Below are positions 33,636-43,187 of a stretch of 64,000 nt of DNA, piece by piece (position 1 is the stretch's first letter; each line of letters opens with the position of its first letter). The translations under genes were made by a program, and so were the position numbers. The stretch spans positions 1-64,000 of the forward strand of contig CAUZDY010000009.1 of NCBI GenBank assembly GCA_963578805.1. The letters are read 5' to 3'. Source of the DNA: CAUZIB01 sp963578805 (GTDB taxonomy: Bacteria; Acidobacteriota; Vicinamibacteria; Vicinamibacterales; UBA8438). The notes below the pieces were generated by a model that was given only the letters and a program-made list of their open reading frames with translations, did not search any database and was not told the origin of the DNA.

Positions 33636-34431
33636 GAGACAAGCGAGCTGGCTCTGGGGTCGGTGCCTGATAGATCGTCCTACCGACAAAAAATGGTCCC
33701 ATGCCCTGGATGAACTCGGCCGTCTGGCGTGTCACCCGCATATCCTTGACCAGCTTGGAGAGCGGCAACAAGTCAGTCCCGATCAAGCCGATCACGAACT
33801 CGTTGTCATCGCGATCGATTCCGTGGCACTCCAATCTGACGTCGACCGCATAGCCGGCCTCGCCATAACGACGACCCAGCATGCCGTGCTCCACCATGAT
33901 CTTGCCCTGGTCTGCGCGGGACAACCGATGGTAGGCACCGGTTCTCCGGAGGGGATACCAGACCGCCCATGTGTTGTCGGGGTTGAGAACGTTGCGTGGT
34001 ACCTTGTGGAGCAGGAAATCTACCAGGTCAGGTTCGCGCCCCTGCGCATACGTTCGACCGATCATCGTGAAGTCCGGTACCGGTGTCAACCGACTGAACG
34101 GCGCCGCCGTCAGTAACGCTCGAAACGACTCGGCGAACATCGCGGGGTTCTCATCCATAGCCACGACGCCGATGCCCCGGGGGTCGTTCAAATTGGCGTA
34201 AACCGCCGCAACCAGACCGCTCCGTCTCACCGCATCGACCACCGACTCCACATCCAAACACTCCGTGAACACCTGGAGCTGCACGAACAACCGAGTGTCT
34301 GCCGTCTGGGCTTGCCCTCGGAGGGGCGCACCGTGCTCCAACAGGTCGGGGCCACTCTCCGCATCGCCACCGCGAGTTGCCACCGGCGGCCGTCCGAGAG
34401 CAGCCACATCAACTTGATCAGCCATGTCCAC
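33625..34431 (-). CDS. Chlorite dismutase-family haem protein
   Basis: A 268-aa Cld-fold protein (ferredoxin-like beta-barrel). Seen: TLLFVQLQVF-like opening in RLFVQLQVFTECL, the core VLNPDNTWAVWYPLRRTGAYHRL, and MVEHGMLGRRYG, which holds the His expected to ligate haem. The C-terminus has ETAEF-like motif RQTAEFIQGMGPFFVGRTI. Family members are chlorite dismutases, coproheme decarboxylases (HemQ) or dye peroxidases. The distal residue cannot be set without alignment. Coupled by overlap to the Nramp-related gene. Confidence 0.8.
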   Translation of the reverse strand: MDMADQVDVAALGRPPVATRGGDAESGPDLLEHGAPLRGQAQTADTRLFVQLQVFTECLDVESVVDAVRRSGLVAAVYANLNDPRGIGVVAMDENPAMFAESFRALLTAAPFSRLTPVPDFTMIGRTYAQGREPDLVDFLLHKVPRNVLNPDNTWAVWYPLRRTGAYHRLSRADQGKIMVEHGMLGRRYGEAGYAVDVRLECHGIDRDDNEFVIGLIGTDLLPLSKLVKDMRVTRQTAEFIQGMGPFFVGRTIYQAPTPEPARLSHAG

Positions 34432-34515
34432 CGGATTCTATACCAGCGGCAGGCATCGACCGGTCGCTGCCGACTGAGTCGGTCCTTCCCGTCGGGTTGA
34501 GGAATCGTCGGCGAC

Positions 34516-35553
34516 TCACGGGTTAAACCGTGTTTGCCAGGTCCAGCTGAGTATCTCGGCGGCGGCCTCAAGCAACCTGGTCGTCGATGGGTCGGGAACC
34601 AGCTGCTCTCGAGCCAAGAACTCGAGCACAACTACGACGGCGTCGCCATCCCTTATAGGAACCGCACAAGCGCCACGAAGTCCGACCATGGCCGACCTCG
34701 CCTCGGTGTTGATCGAGGGGTCGACGGCAAGATTTGGAATCCAGGAAACGCGGCCGGTGTAGAGGGCGCGTCCGGCAATCCCCTCGCCAGGCTTCAGCCT
34801 CCGTTGCTCGACCACGTCGCGAAACTCCGAGTACGTCTCTACGGCGTTAGTATCCGCAAACCATGCCGGCATCGGGTCGAGCATCAGATCGTCGCCGGAC
34901 CCGGACACGCGGTAGGCATACCCCACCGGCCAGGCCGCCCATGCGCAGACCAAGGCAACCACTGCGGCCGTAGCAGACTCTGGCACAGTCTCCGTGCTCA
35001 CGATCCGGATTGTGTCGGTTAAAAGCGTCAAATCGGCCGACTGACGCACGAGCTGCTCGCTGCGATCAGAAAGCGCAGCTTCCGTCTCACGCCCGTGGGT
35101 GGTATCTGTGTACAGTAGAAGCACTTCGCCTGAGCGGGTGGGCCGTGTGTCAATTTCGAGCCACCGACCATCGGACGTCCGCAGCCGATCATTTTCCACC
35201 GTGCCAAACCTGGCCAGTCGATCCACCACCCAGGTCTCCATCTCGTCCTCCGGCACCTGAACAAGACCGCGGGTCGCCGTGAAGCGAGTTAAATCTTCAA
35301 ACACCAGACCCTCCTTCAACTGAACCGTCGGATAAAACTCGCGAAACCGGTCGTTACAGCCAATCAGTCCACCGTCTCGATCCCACACGGCAAGTCCAGT
35401 GTCTGAATTTTCGAGCACCGTGGCGAGACGTGACTCCGTGCGATTGAGCCGCTCGCGGGTGGCGTGAAAACGTCGCGCTACCAGCGCCAGCGCTGCCACC
35501 AAGGAAACCACGACCAGGAACAATACCCAGAGCCAAACCATCGACGAGATCAT
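34516..35553 (-). CDS. Membrane PAS-GAF sensor protein without output domain
   Basis: A 345-aa protein. The ATG at 35553 opens a single membrane helix (MVWLWVLFLVVVSLVAALALVARRF). A coiled linker leads to a PAS domain (VLENSDTGLAVWDRDGGLIGCNDRFREFYP) and a GAF domain near residues 190-345 (LKPGEGIAGRALYTGRVSWI; AVPIRDGDAVVVVLEFLA). No histidine kinase, GGDEF, HTH or cyclase part follows; the frame ends in WTWQTRFNP. Either it signals through partners or it is a cut-down sensor kinase. The longer upstream frame has no support. Confidence 0.78.
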   Translation of the reverse strand: MISSMVWLWVLFLVVVSLVAALALVARRFHATRERLNRTESRLATVLENSDTGLAVWDRDGGLIGCNDRFREFYPTVQLKEGLVFEDLTRFTATRGLVQVPEDEMETWVVDRLARFGTVENDRLRTSDGRWLEIDTRPTRSGEVLLLYTDTTHGRETEAALSDRSEQLVRQSADLTLLTDTIRIVSTETVPESATAAVVALVCAWAAWPVGYAYRVSGSGDDLMLDPMPAWFADTNAVETYSEFRDVVEQRRLKPGEGIAGRALYTGRVSWIPNLAVDPSINTEARSAMVGLRGACAVPIRDGDAVVVVLEFLAREQLVPDPSTTRLLEAAAEILSWTWQTRFNP

Positions 35554-35640
35554 CCTAACAGCTTGCCCCTTGACAAGCTCGAAAGGCAGTCGTAGGGTGA
35601 CAAAGAGGCATTGCCTACTGCCTGAGGCCCCGTTCGACCT

Positions 35641-36033
35641 ATGCCCACAAAGTGGACCTGTAACGTTCTGACCCTCATACTTGTGATGGGCACAGCTGCC
35701 ACGACAGTAGCGCAAGAGGCCACCGATGAGGCCACTGCCGAAACCGAGGCGCTGGGGGTCTCATTCGACCGGATCAAATACAAGCTAGACGCGCTGCCCG
35801 AACGGGACGAAGTAGGCGACCTGCTACAATTAGACTTCTACGTCGAGGTGTACGGTCGAGCGCCAGAAATCGACTACTTTCAAGATTTCGATCTTGAAAA
35901 CAGCCCGATCGCGGACGGCGTTCCGATGACCGACGAGCTGATGAAGGCGATGACCGCGGGTGACCCACCACTCGTTTCACCGGCGATAAATCTCGGCAAT
36001 CTCCTGAACTGGCTACGAAATTACCGCCGCTAG
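35641..36033 (+). CDS. Small secreted protein of unknown function
   Basis: A 130-aa protein I cannot assign. It has a signal peptide (CNVLTLILVMGTAATTVAQ) and then an acidic body (DRIKYKLDALPERDEVGDLL; YVEVYGRAPEIDYFQDF). The rest, with SPAINLGNLLNWL, is suggestive of a small periplasmic domain. The ATG at 35641 lies 88 bases from the divergent PAS-GAF start. Confidence 0.6.
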   Translation: MPTKWTCNVLTLILVMGTAATTVAQEATDEATAETEALGVSFDRIKYKLDALPERDEVGDLLQLDFYVEVYGRAPEIDYFQDFDLENSPIADGVPMTDELMKAMTAGDPPLVSPAINLGNLLNWLRNYRR

Positions 36034-36113
36034 CGTGGTGAATGTAACAGACTTGCACACCGAGTATGTTGCTGCACCCGCATGTCCAGACGCGAAGAAC
36101 GATCATCCTGAGC

Positions 36114-36410
36114 CTATGTGAGCCCACGAGAAGGCAGTTCAGCTCTGCCCTCTCGTTCGTCTTGCCTGATCACCCATCGCCGAATCGGCACTGACACAAG
36201 GATGTATCTCTTCCGAAGTGCCACTACGTGGCCAGCGTAGTCCTCCTTTTCGATTTCGCCCCGAATCTGCCGTCCCCTCAACCGTCGTAGCTCGAACCGA
36301 TACATGTCGCTGACGAACTCATGTACGAACTCAGGTGGCGTCGCCGGTGTCGGCCGCACGCCGTGTCGGCTCAATTCTTCAAGAACCTGATGACGATAGT
36401 GGAATCTCAT
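36114..36410 (-). CDS. Small conserved hypothetical protein
   Basis: A 98-aa, Arg-rich protein. The pattern HQVLEELSRHGVRPTPATPP, then EFVHEFVSDMYRFELRRLR, and RKRYILVSVPIRRWV recurs in uncharacterised acidobacterial proteins of similar size, which supports it as a real gene. No known domain, signal or membrane helix. Function unknown. Confidence 0.6.
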   Translation of the reverse strand: MRFHYRHQVLEELSRHGVRPTPATPPEFVHEFVSDMYRFELRRLRGRQIRGEIEKEDYAGHVVALRKRYILVSVPIRRWVIRQDEREGRAELPSRGLT

Positions 36411-36495
36411 GGCACGTCAAGTGCGTCTGCCGAACTCACATTGGAGGTGGCAAGCTCTTCCAGAGCCTGAGGATGATAGATATGAGGCAGAGCCG

Positions 36496-37578
36496 TCAGG
36501 CCAGCGTGATAGATTCGTCGAGGTAGACGTCTTGGATCAAATTGAGCAGTCGGACCCCATCGGCCATAGGCCGCTGGAACGCCTTCCGGCCAGAGATAAG
36601 TCCAGTGCCGCCGGCTCGCTTATTGATTACCGCCGTTCGAACTGCATCGGCGAAATCGTTTTCACCAGAGGCCCCACCCGAATTAATGAGGCCAATGCGC
36701 CCCATGTAGCACCCGGCGACCTGGTAGCGCACAAGGTCGATAGGATGGTCGCTCGTGAGACGCTCGTAAACGAGGGGGCTCGTCTTACCAAAATCGACCG
36801 CGGTGTAGCCCCCATTGCCGTCAGCCATCTTCTGCTTGACGATGTCGGCCGCAATCGTCGCACCTAGATGATTCGCTTGGCTCGTAAGGTCTGCGGCGGC
36901 GTGATAGTCGATACCATCCTTTTTGAACGCGCTATTTCTGAGGTAACACCAGAGGACCGTGGAAAGACCGAGCTCATGCGCCAGATCGAACGCCTCGCTC
37001 ACCTCGGTAATCTGTCGACTGGACTCCTCTGACCCGAAGTAAACCGTGGCACCAACCGCTGCACACCCCATATCCTGGGCCTGCGTCACGCTGGCGAACT
37101 TCGTCTGATCGAACGTATTGGGATAGGTCAGCAGCTGGTTGTGATTGAGCTTGAGGATAAAAGGAATCTTGTGGGCGTACTTTCTCGCCACACCGCCAAG
37201 CACACCCAGCGTCGAAGCGACAGCGTTGCACCCGCCCTCGATGGCCAACTCGACAATATTGCCCGGGTCGAAGTAGACCGGATTCGGTGCGAACGATGCG
37301 CCCGCACTGTGCTCAATCCCCTGGTCGACCGGAAGAATTGAGACGTATCCCGTCCCTCCGAGTCGACCATGATCGAAGATGGACTGTAGGTTCCGCAGCA
37401 CAGGAATCCGCCGGTCGGTGTTGGAAAGAACCCGATCGACGAAATCAGGACCAGGTGCGTGGAGCAACTCTCGCGAGATAGTCGTGCACTGATGCGTCAA
37501 AAGTTTGTCCGCCTCTGCGCCCAGCAGATCGGCAACTATCCCGTGAGTGGAGGCCGCAACCGAAATTGAACTGTTCAT
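36496..37578 (-). CDS. Class I fructose-bisphosphate aldolase (FbaB/DhnA type)
   Basis: A 360-aa aldolase that would split or form fructose-1,6-bisphosphate using a Lys Schiff base rather than zinc. The ATG at 37578 gives MNSSISVAASTHGIVADLLG. The body follows FbaB: YVSILPVDQGIEHSAGASF, IPFILKLNHNQLL, GCAAVGATVYFGSEES, VDFGKTSPLVYERL and RAGGTGLISGRKAFQRP. Which Lys is catalytic cannot be fixed by eye. The frame extends to 37647 but overlaps the divergent transglycosylase gene. Confidence 0.9.
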   Translation of the reverse strand: MNSSISVAASTHGIVADLLGAEADKLLTHQCTTISRELLHAPGPDFVDRVLSNTDRRIPVLRNLQSIFDHGRLGGTGYVSILPVDQGIEHSAGASFAPNPVYFDPGNIVELAIEGGCNAVASTLGVLGGVARKYAHKIPFILKLNHNQLLTYPNTFDQTKFASVTQAQDMGCAAVGATVYFGSEESSRQITEVSEAFDLAHELGLSTVLWCYLRNSAFKKDGIDYHAAADLTSQANHLGATIAADIVKQKMADGNGGYTAVDFGKTSPLVYERLTSDHPIDLVRYQVAGCYMGRIGLINSGGASGENDFADAVRTAVINKRAGGTGLISGRKAFQRPMADGVRLLNLIQDVYLDESITLA

Positions 37579-37664
37579 GGGCAGATTATCGCGCAGAATT
37601 CCAGTGTACGCCACCATCCCTTCCCTTCCGATGGACTCTTGTGCCACGTGGTACTCTGATTCTG

Positions 37665-39902
37665 ATGGGGAGCAATCTCTTCACGCCACAGAAGACATTG
37701 GTCATCCGCTGGATCGTCACCGCCGTGGACTTGTTCTTTCTCGTGATGGTTCTTTATTCCACTGTTGGGTCCGCTAATGACGACCTCCACCTACCACCAC
37801 CTACCTTCCCGGATGTGGTCGAGGCATTCCAAGGTGGCCAGGTGGCCGACGCGCTCGCCATTTTTGATCGTCAACTTGCGCCTGACGACGGCGACCAATC
37901 GATCGAGGCGCTCATTCTCCGAGCTACTCTCTTCACCGAGAACGGTCAACCACAGAAAGCGGAGGCCCTCTGGCGTATCATCATCGAACGCGAAGTTTGG
38001 ATGCGGACGTTCGCTCGGAGAGCCCTCGTCACGAGTCTGGCCGGCCGCGGGTCGGCAAAGCCGGCCGAGCTGATCCTTTCAGAGCTGATCCGTTCTGATG
38101 CATCGCGCCACCTCGACCTCACGCTGAGGGTAGCCGACACCTACCGAGAGTTGGGAGACACGAGAGCCGCTCGACGGCTGTATCAGCAAGTGCTCAACCG
38201 CCAGAATCTCGGGGCACTGGGCGATGCAGCCCGTTTGGGGACTGCCGCGTCGTGGGAACTAGACGGCGACGTGACCGCCGCTCTGAACGTGCTACGCGAG
38301 ACCAAGCTCTCCCATCGGAACGCGAAAACGTTCCAAGTTGCGGCTGCAGCCGAACGCCGACTTCTCGACGTCAGCGGAGACGTCGAGACGCCATTCAACG
38401 AGACTGAATATCGAACCCTCGTACGCAGGCTACGGAACGCGGCGCGGTTCAAGCCGGCGTTGGCGCTCATCGATAAATGGCATGCCGCGTACGCCTCCAA
38501 CGGCCAGAAGGCCGAGATCGAAAGCGAGCGGATCACCACGCTGTATGTCCAGCGGGCGAACGCAGCTGCAGTCGCGGCCTGTCAAACATTTTACGAGCAA
38601 TTCCCAAACAGCTCGCTGGTCCCGGCAATTCGACTGACCGACTTCAGGCTCGCTGTACGCGTGGTCGATACTAACCGCGCCCGTCGACTCGGGCTCGACC
38701 TCTGGGAGGGACGGGTTCCGGGCGCAACACCGGATCAGCGCCGCGATGCCGCCATTCTCTTGGCGGCGTTTCTCGTGGCCGTCGGAGACGTCTCGGAAGG
38801 CCTCGCCCTGTATCGTCAGTTGTTCGCATCATCGCTGTCGGCTGACGACCAACGCGCTGTCCTGTGGCGTGCCGGTGTCGCGGCGTTGCGTGACGGACAA
38901 CACGGGCGGGCACTCACCAGCCTCCGAGCCTTGATCGACCGCAACCCGAGCGGAGAACTGGCACCAGCCGGACTGTACTGGCTCGGAGTAGCGGAAAGTC
39001 AAGATGATATCGTCGCCGGGGCTCAGAGATTGGAAGGGGTCGCCCGACGCTTCCCTTATCACTACTACGGCATGCGAGCGCGAGAGCGGCTTGAGCGACT
39101 CACCGGCAACACCTCCACCTCGTTCGGCGCACCCACGCTGACATTTCCCCAGCTTACGCTGAGGCAAGGAACAACGGAACGCGCGGAGTACCGAGCCGCT
39201 ACGGTGCTCGCTCGGGCAGGCCTTGTCAACAAAGCCGCCTGGTATCTTCGGCGACTTCTTGCAGAACGAGGCGACCGCGGACTTGCGCTACTGGCCGCCA
39301 GAGCCTCCGCGGACGCCGGCGACTACGCCAGTGTCACGCGGATTCTCGTCAACCATTTCGCCCAATTCCTAGTTCAACCAGCCAACGGACTTCCTGGTGA
39401 CTTCTGGACCCTCGTCTATCCGCGACCGTTCTGGGACGAGGTGCGTCATGCTGGTGCGACCCATGGCGTCGACCCACTGCTCCTCGTGTCGCTGATGCGA
39501 CAGGAGTCACGGTTCGACCCTGACGCGCGTTCAACGGTTGGCGCCATCGGGCTGTTTCAGATCATGACTTACACCGCGGAAGCACTCGCACCCCGCGCAG
39601 GACTGGCCGACGCGCTTGGGCCAGACACTGTCGATGAGTCGGTCCTGGCTCAACCCGCCGTCAACTCTGCGATCGCCGCGACACTAGTTTCCGACCTGCT
39701 CGGTCTGTTCGATGGCGCCGCCGAACCAGTTGCCGCGTCATACAATGCCGGACAAGAGCGAGTGGCGGTCTGGTGGGACACGTCCCGAGAGCTGACGGCC
39801 GACTTCTTTGTTGACACGATTCCGTATTCAGAGACGCGACGATTCGTGCGAGAAGTGCTGGCGAACCGATCCGCCTACGAACGTCTCTACGGAGGTCAGT
39901 AG
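37665..39902 (+). CDS. Soluble lytic murein transglycosylase-like protein (Slt type)
   Basis: A 745-aa periplasmic peptidoglycan lyase. The ATG at 37665 begins a signal-anchor (WIVTAVDLFFLVMVLYSTVGSA). A long helical superhelix of TPR-like repeats follows (residues about 40-560). The SLT domain has LMRQESRFDPDARSTVGAIG with the catalytic Glu, LFQIMTYTA, and ASYNAGQERVAVWW. Size and layout match Slt70. The C-terminus ends seven bases past the convergent ggt stop. Confidence 0.88.
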   Translation: MGSNLFTPQKTLVIRWIVTAVDLFFLVMVLYSTVGSANDDLHLPPPTFPDVVEAFQGGQVADALAIFDRQLAPDDGDQSIEALILRATLFTENGQPQKAEALWRIIIEREVWMRTFARRALVTSLAGRGSAKPAELILSELIRSDASRHLDLTLRVADTYRELGDTRAARRLYQQVLNRQNLGALGDAARLGTAASWELDGDVTAALNVLRETKLSHRNAKTFQVAAAAERRLLDVSGDVETPFNETEYRTLVRRLRNAARFKPALALIDKWHAAYASNGQKAEIESERITTLYVQRANAAAVAACQTFYEQFPNSSLVPAIRLTDFRLAVRVVDTNRARRLGLDLWEGRVPGATPDQRRDAAILLAAFLVAVGDVSEGLALYRQLFASSLSADDQRAVLWRAGVAALRDGQHGRALTSLRALIDRNPSGELAPAGLYWLGVAESQDDIVAGAQRLEGVARRFPYHYYGMRARERLERLTGNTSTSFGAPTLTFPQLTLRQGTTERAEYRAATVLARAGLVNKAAWYLRRLLAERGDRGLALLAARASADAGDYASVTRILVNHFAQFLVQPANGLPGDFWTLVYPRPFWDEVRHAGATHGVDPLLLVSLMRQESRFDPDARSTVGAIGLFQIMTYTAEALAPRAGLADALGPDTVDESVLAQPAVNSAIAATLVSDLLGLFDGAAEPVAASYNAGQERVAVWWDTSRELTADFFVDTIPYSETRRFVREVLANRSAYERLYGGQ

Positions 39903-41620
39903 CCCAATGCCGTGCTGCCGGCGTTCCGACGGTCTGGGGCTCCTTCAAGTCGGTCGGTTGCCTCGTCGTATCGAATCGCCTGCGCCGCACCCTGGCGCAC
40001 CCTCACGTCAACCGGATGCCCGCGAGACTCGAGAAGCGCGATCGTGTCCGGTGACAACCCGTTGCGCTCGTAGCTAATCTGATCGGGCAACCACTGGTGA
40101 TGGAAGCGAGGTGCGTCGATCGCTTCCTGAATATTCATCTCAAAGTCGATCACATTGACGATCGTCTGTAAGACGGTGTTGATGATTGTGCGACCACCCG
40201 GGCTCCCGGTCACCAGGAGTAACTTTCCATCCTTGGTGACGATCGTTGGGGTCATACTGGACGCCATCCGTTTACCCGGTGCGGCCAGGTTGGGCTCGGT
40301 GCCGATCAATCCGACACTATCGGTCAACCCCGGTGCCGCGTTGAAGTCACCCATCTCGTTATTGAGCAGGAAACCGGCGCCAGACACGACGATCTTCGAC
40401 CCGTAGCTTTGTTCGAGTGTATAAGTCAGCGACACGGCCTGACGGTCGGCATCGACGACCGACACGTGGGTCGTCTCTTGACCTTCAGCTGGCCACTCGA
40501 ACGACGTGGGTGAAGACGCGGAGGCTCGGTCGATCCGGATCGTAGCGCGCAGCTGCTCAGCGTACGACTTCGAGATTAACAACGCCATCGGCATCGCAGG
40601 ATTAAAGTCAGGGTCACCAACGTAACGCGCCCGGTCGGCGAACGCACGTCGCATCGCCTCAGTCATCAGATGGACGGTCTCGGCAGACCCGAAGCCCGAC
40701 ACGGCCAGGTCGTAGCCCTCGAGGATGTTGAGGATTTGGACCAGTGCCATCCCGCCGGTACTACTCGGTGGCATCGAGATGATCCCGTGACCCCTATAGG
40801 TGCCCTGGATTGGCGCGCGCCGCTGGGGCCGATAGGTCCCGAGGTCGGCTTGCGTGATGAGACCGCCATTCGCCTCCATTTCCGCCTCGACCAATTCAGC
40901 GGTTCGGCCGCTATAGAAACCAGGGGGGCCCTGATCGGCGATTCGCTCGAGCGTGCGCGCCAGGTATGGCTGACGTAGACGATCCCCAGGCTGATACGGA
41001 ACACCCTCGTTCGAATACTGTGACATCGAGGCCGGATACCGAGCCAACTTCGGGAGAACGGTTGCGAGAGAATCGGCGAGCGCATGGGACACGATGAAGC
41101 CATCGTGAGCGAGAGCGATGGCTGGCTCGACGAGGCGTCGCCACGGCAACCGGCCGTACTCGGACCAAGCCAAATGCAACCCGGCGACAGTACCTGGTAC
41201 GCCGACGGCGACGTGGCTATCATGGTGCCGGTCGCGGTCGTACTCCCCGTCGACCAAGAACATCTCCGCGGACGCACGGGCCGGTGCTGCTTCACGAAAA
41301 TCATACGTAACCGGCTCCCCGATGGCGGGCCGATAAACGATAAACCCGCCGCCACCGATGTTTCCGGCCGAGGGATAAGTCACCGCCAGCGCGAACGCCG
41401 TCGCAACCGCGGCATCAATGGCCGAGCCGCCAAGACGCAGCACGTCGCGACCGATCGCTGTGGCCTGCGGCTCCGAGGCCACGACCATCCCGTGACGAGC
41501 CGTGACAGGTTGGGTGCTAGCGCCGAGCGTTGTGACCACCAACGCCGCGCCGGCAGCCAACACCGTCATCCCGAGTCCACCCGAAGCCCTCGGATAACCC
41601 GACCAGAGACGACAAATCAT
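39896..41620 (-). CDS. ggt: Gamma-glutamyltransferase
   Basis: A 574-aa periplasmic Ntn-hydrolase that cleaves glutathione and other gamma-glutamyl compounds and self-processes. The ATG at 41620 overlaps the upstream gene stop (ATGA). A signal segment (GMTVLAAGAALVVTTLGAS) precedes GMVVASEPQATAIGRDVLRLGG and GNIGGGGFIVYR. The autocleavage Thr lies in GQETTHVSVVD, and the oxyanion/substrate loops are PPSSTGGMALVQILN and GSPGGRTIINTVLQ. Both subunits appear complete. Coupled to an esterase-like gene. Confidence 0.93.
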   Translation of the reverse strand: MICRLWSGYPRASGGLGMTVLAAGAALVVTTLGASTQPVTARHGMVVASEPQATAIGRDVLRLGGSAIDAAVATAFALAVTYPSAGNIGGGGFIVYRPAIGEPVTYDFREAAPARASAEMFLVDGEYDRDRHHDSHVAVGVPGTVAGLHLAWSEYGRLPWRRLVEPAIALAHDGFIVSHALADSLATVLPKLARYPASMSQYSNEGVPYQPGDRLRQPYLARTLERIADQGPPGFYSGRTAELVEAEMEANGGLITQADLGTYRPQRRAPIQGTYRGHGIISMPPSSTGGMALVQILNILEGYDLAVSGFGSAETVHLMTEAMRRAFADRARYVGDPDFNPAMPMALLISKSYAEQLRATIRIDRASASSPTSFEWPAEGQETTHVSVVDADRQAVSLTYTLEQSYGSKIVVSGAGFLLNNEMGDFNAAPGLTDSVGLIGTEPNLAAPGKRMASSMTPTIVTKDGKLLLVTGSPGGRTIINTVLQTIVNVIDFEMNIQEAIDAPRFHHQWLPDQISYERNGLSPDTIALLESRGHPVDVRVRQGAAQAIRYDEATDRLEGAPDRRNAGSTALGY

Positions 41621-43176
41621 GGCTTTGCCCCGACTCGAGTTCCCATCTCTTTTAATAGCTCTTCCGGCGAGTGCGGAACCCAGCAGTGTCCCTTTCCTGG
41701 GCCGTATGCGATCCGAGCGTTGAACGTCGGATCTCGGCTCCGCAGAAAAGCGTCGAGAAGGTGTACTGAGTCGTTCAGATAGTAGTCGTCCATCTCTCCG
41801 ACCCACACATTGAGCTTTCCATCCAGTTTCGGCGCAAGCGTCGCCCAGTTTTGGGCGAGGACCAGCCGGAGGTCGTATTGCTCCCAGTGCGAGATGACGT
41901 TTCGATCGATCAGCCCGGTCGTCTGATCCCATAATGGTACTGGGCGACCATCGTCGCCTCGTGGGCCGTAGACGGCGTTCCAGGCTCCCCACTGTCGACC
42001 CGACTGGGTCCACGTATCGCCTCGACCGAGGACGTTTTCCATCCTGATTTCGTGTCGCATAGTAAACCGAATCGCGCCATCGGGACCACGGCGACTAGGT
42101 CGCTCGCTGCCGTCCTCTACATAGGCGTCGGTATCGTCGTAGATGTTGATGCGCTGTAGCGCGCGAAAGTCGACCGAGTCTGGACAATACGACCAGGCGC
42201 CATTGAAGGTGTCCGGATAGAAAACGTGGAGCGCCAGTGCGACCCAGCCACCTGTTGAGACTCCATCGATCACTCGCGCCTTTGGAACGCCGAGGCCACG
42301 GAAGCGACTCTCGATATACGGGATCAACTCCTCGACCAACGCATCCCCGTAGGGGCCGTTATTGGACGAATTGACCTGATACGGGTCGCCGTTGGGACCA
42401 ACTCCATCAAGCACCACCTGGAGCATCCTTGGCGTGTCGTCCGCGAGCCAGGCCCGTCGAAACGAGCTGCCAGCGCGCATCAGACGGGCAGCCGCCGTGT
42501 AGCGCCGGCCGTACCCTCCCACCGACAGCCGAATCGGATATCGTCGCAATGGTTCTCGGTCGAAGCCGTACGGCAGAATGACGGCCGCGCGAAGCACTAC
42601 CGGACGGACGTGATACGTCGACAACCGCTCTGACGGCAGCTGCACGTATCGGACGTACTCCGTATCCGCAGGTATCTGCTCCGGGGGCACCTGTTCGGTA
42701 AGCGCGAGAAACACCGCAAGGTCCCGGTTCGCCTCGACCAACACCCGCTGCGGTTGGCTATACCAATTCCCCGGAGCGCCGGGCATCCTGATGTCACGAC
42801 TCACGTCGAGCACCGCCTGCACGTCATATTCGGCCGGTGGCCAATCGGAAAGACGTTCAAACGGAAACGTCGCGGATGTCTCATCGATGACCACCGTCTG
42901 GCCGCTAGTAAGCTGGTTGACGTCGACCGCCGCGATCGGGGTCGCATCGACGCCCACCGACCCGATTCGACGCCGAGGCTCCGGTGTCTGACGACCGAAA
43001 ACAGGTGCCATAACGATAATCAGCCGCCCAGTCATCGAGCTCCACTCGTCGCCCGGTGGCGCAGTGACCTCGAACCGAAGCGACCGTTCCTCCTGAGCCC
43101 AGAGACCTCCAGCCGCACCACAGATGCTGGCGCTGACGAGGATCAGTAAGACCAGGCGCCGTGTGACAGGCTCCAC
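41617..43176 (-). CDS. Secreted esterase-like alpha/beta hydrolase (Fes/esterase D type)
   Basis: A 519-aa exported protein. The GTG at 43176 directly precedes a signal (LVLLILVSASICGAAGGLWAQ); a TTG at 43227 is the outer limit. The first half is beta-rich, like the N-terminal domain of enterochelin-esterase-type enzymes. The hydrolase part has ARVIDGVSTGGWVALALHV; the nucleophile elbow GVSTGG carries Ser, and GKGHCWVPHSP holds the His. A Gly-Pro-rich stretch NGPYGDALVEELIPYIESRF is typical of this family. Substrate unknown. Coupled to ggt. Confidence 0.8.
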   Translation of the reverse strand: MEPVTRRLVLLILVSASICGAAGGLWAQEERSLRFEVTAPPGDEWSSMTGRLIIVMAPVFGRQTPEPRRRIGSVGVDATPIAAVDVNQLTSGQTVVIDETSATFPFERLSDWPPAEYDVQAVLDVSRDIRMPGAPGNWYSQPQRVLVEANRDLAVFLALTEQVPPEQIPADTEYVRYVQLPSERLSTYHVRPVVLRAAVILPYGFDREPLRRYPIRLSVGGYGRRYTAAARLMRAGSSFRRAWLADDTPRMLQVVLDGVGPNGDPYQVNSSNNGPYGDALVEELIPYIESRFRGLGVPKARVIDGVSTGGWVALALHVFYPDTFNGAWSYCPDSVDFRALQRINIYDDTDAYVEDGSERPSRRGPDGAIRFTMRHEIRMENVLGRGDTWTQSGRQWGAWNAVYGPRGDDGRPVPLWDQTTGLIDRNVISHWEQYDLRLVLAQNWATLAPKLDGKLNVWVGEMDDYYLNDSVHLLDAFLRSRDPTFNARIAYGPGKGHCWVPHSPEELLKEMGTRVGAKP

Positions 43177-43187
43177 AGGAGAATCAT

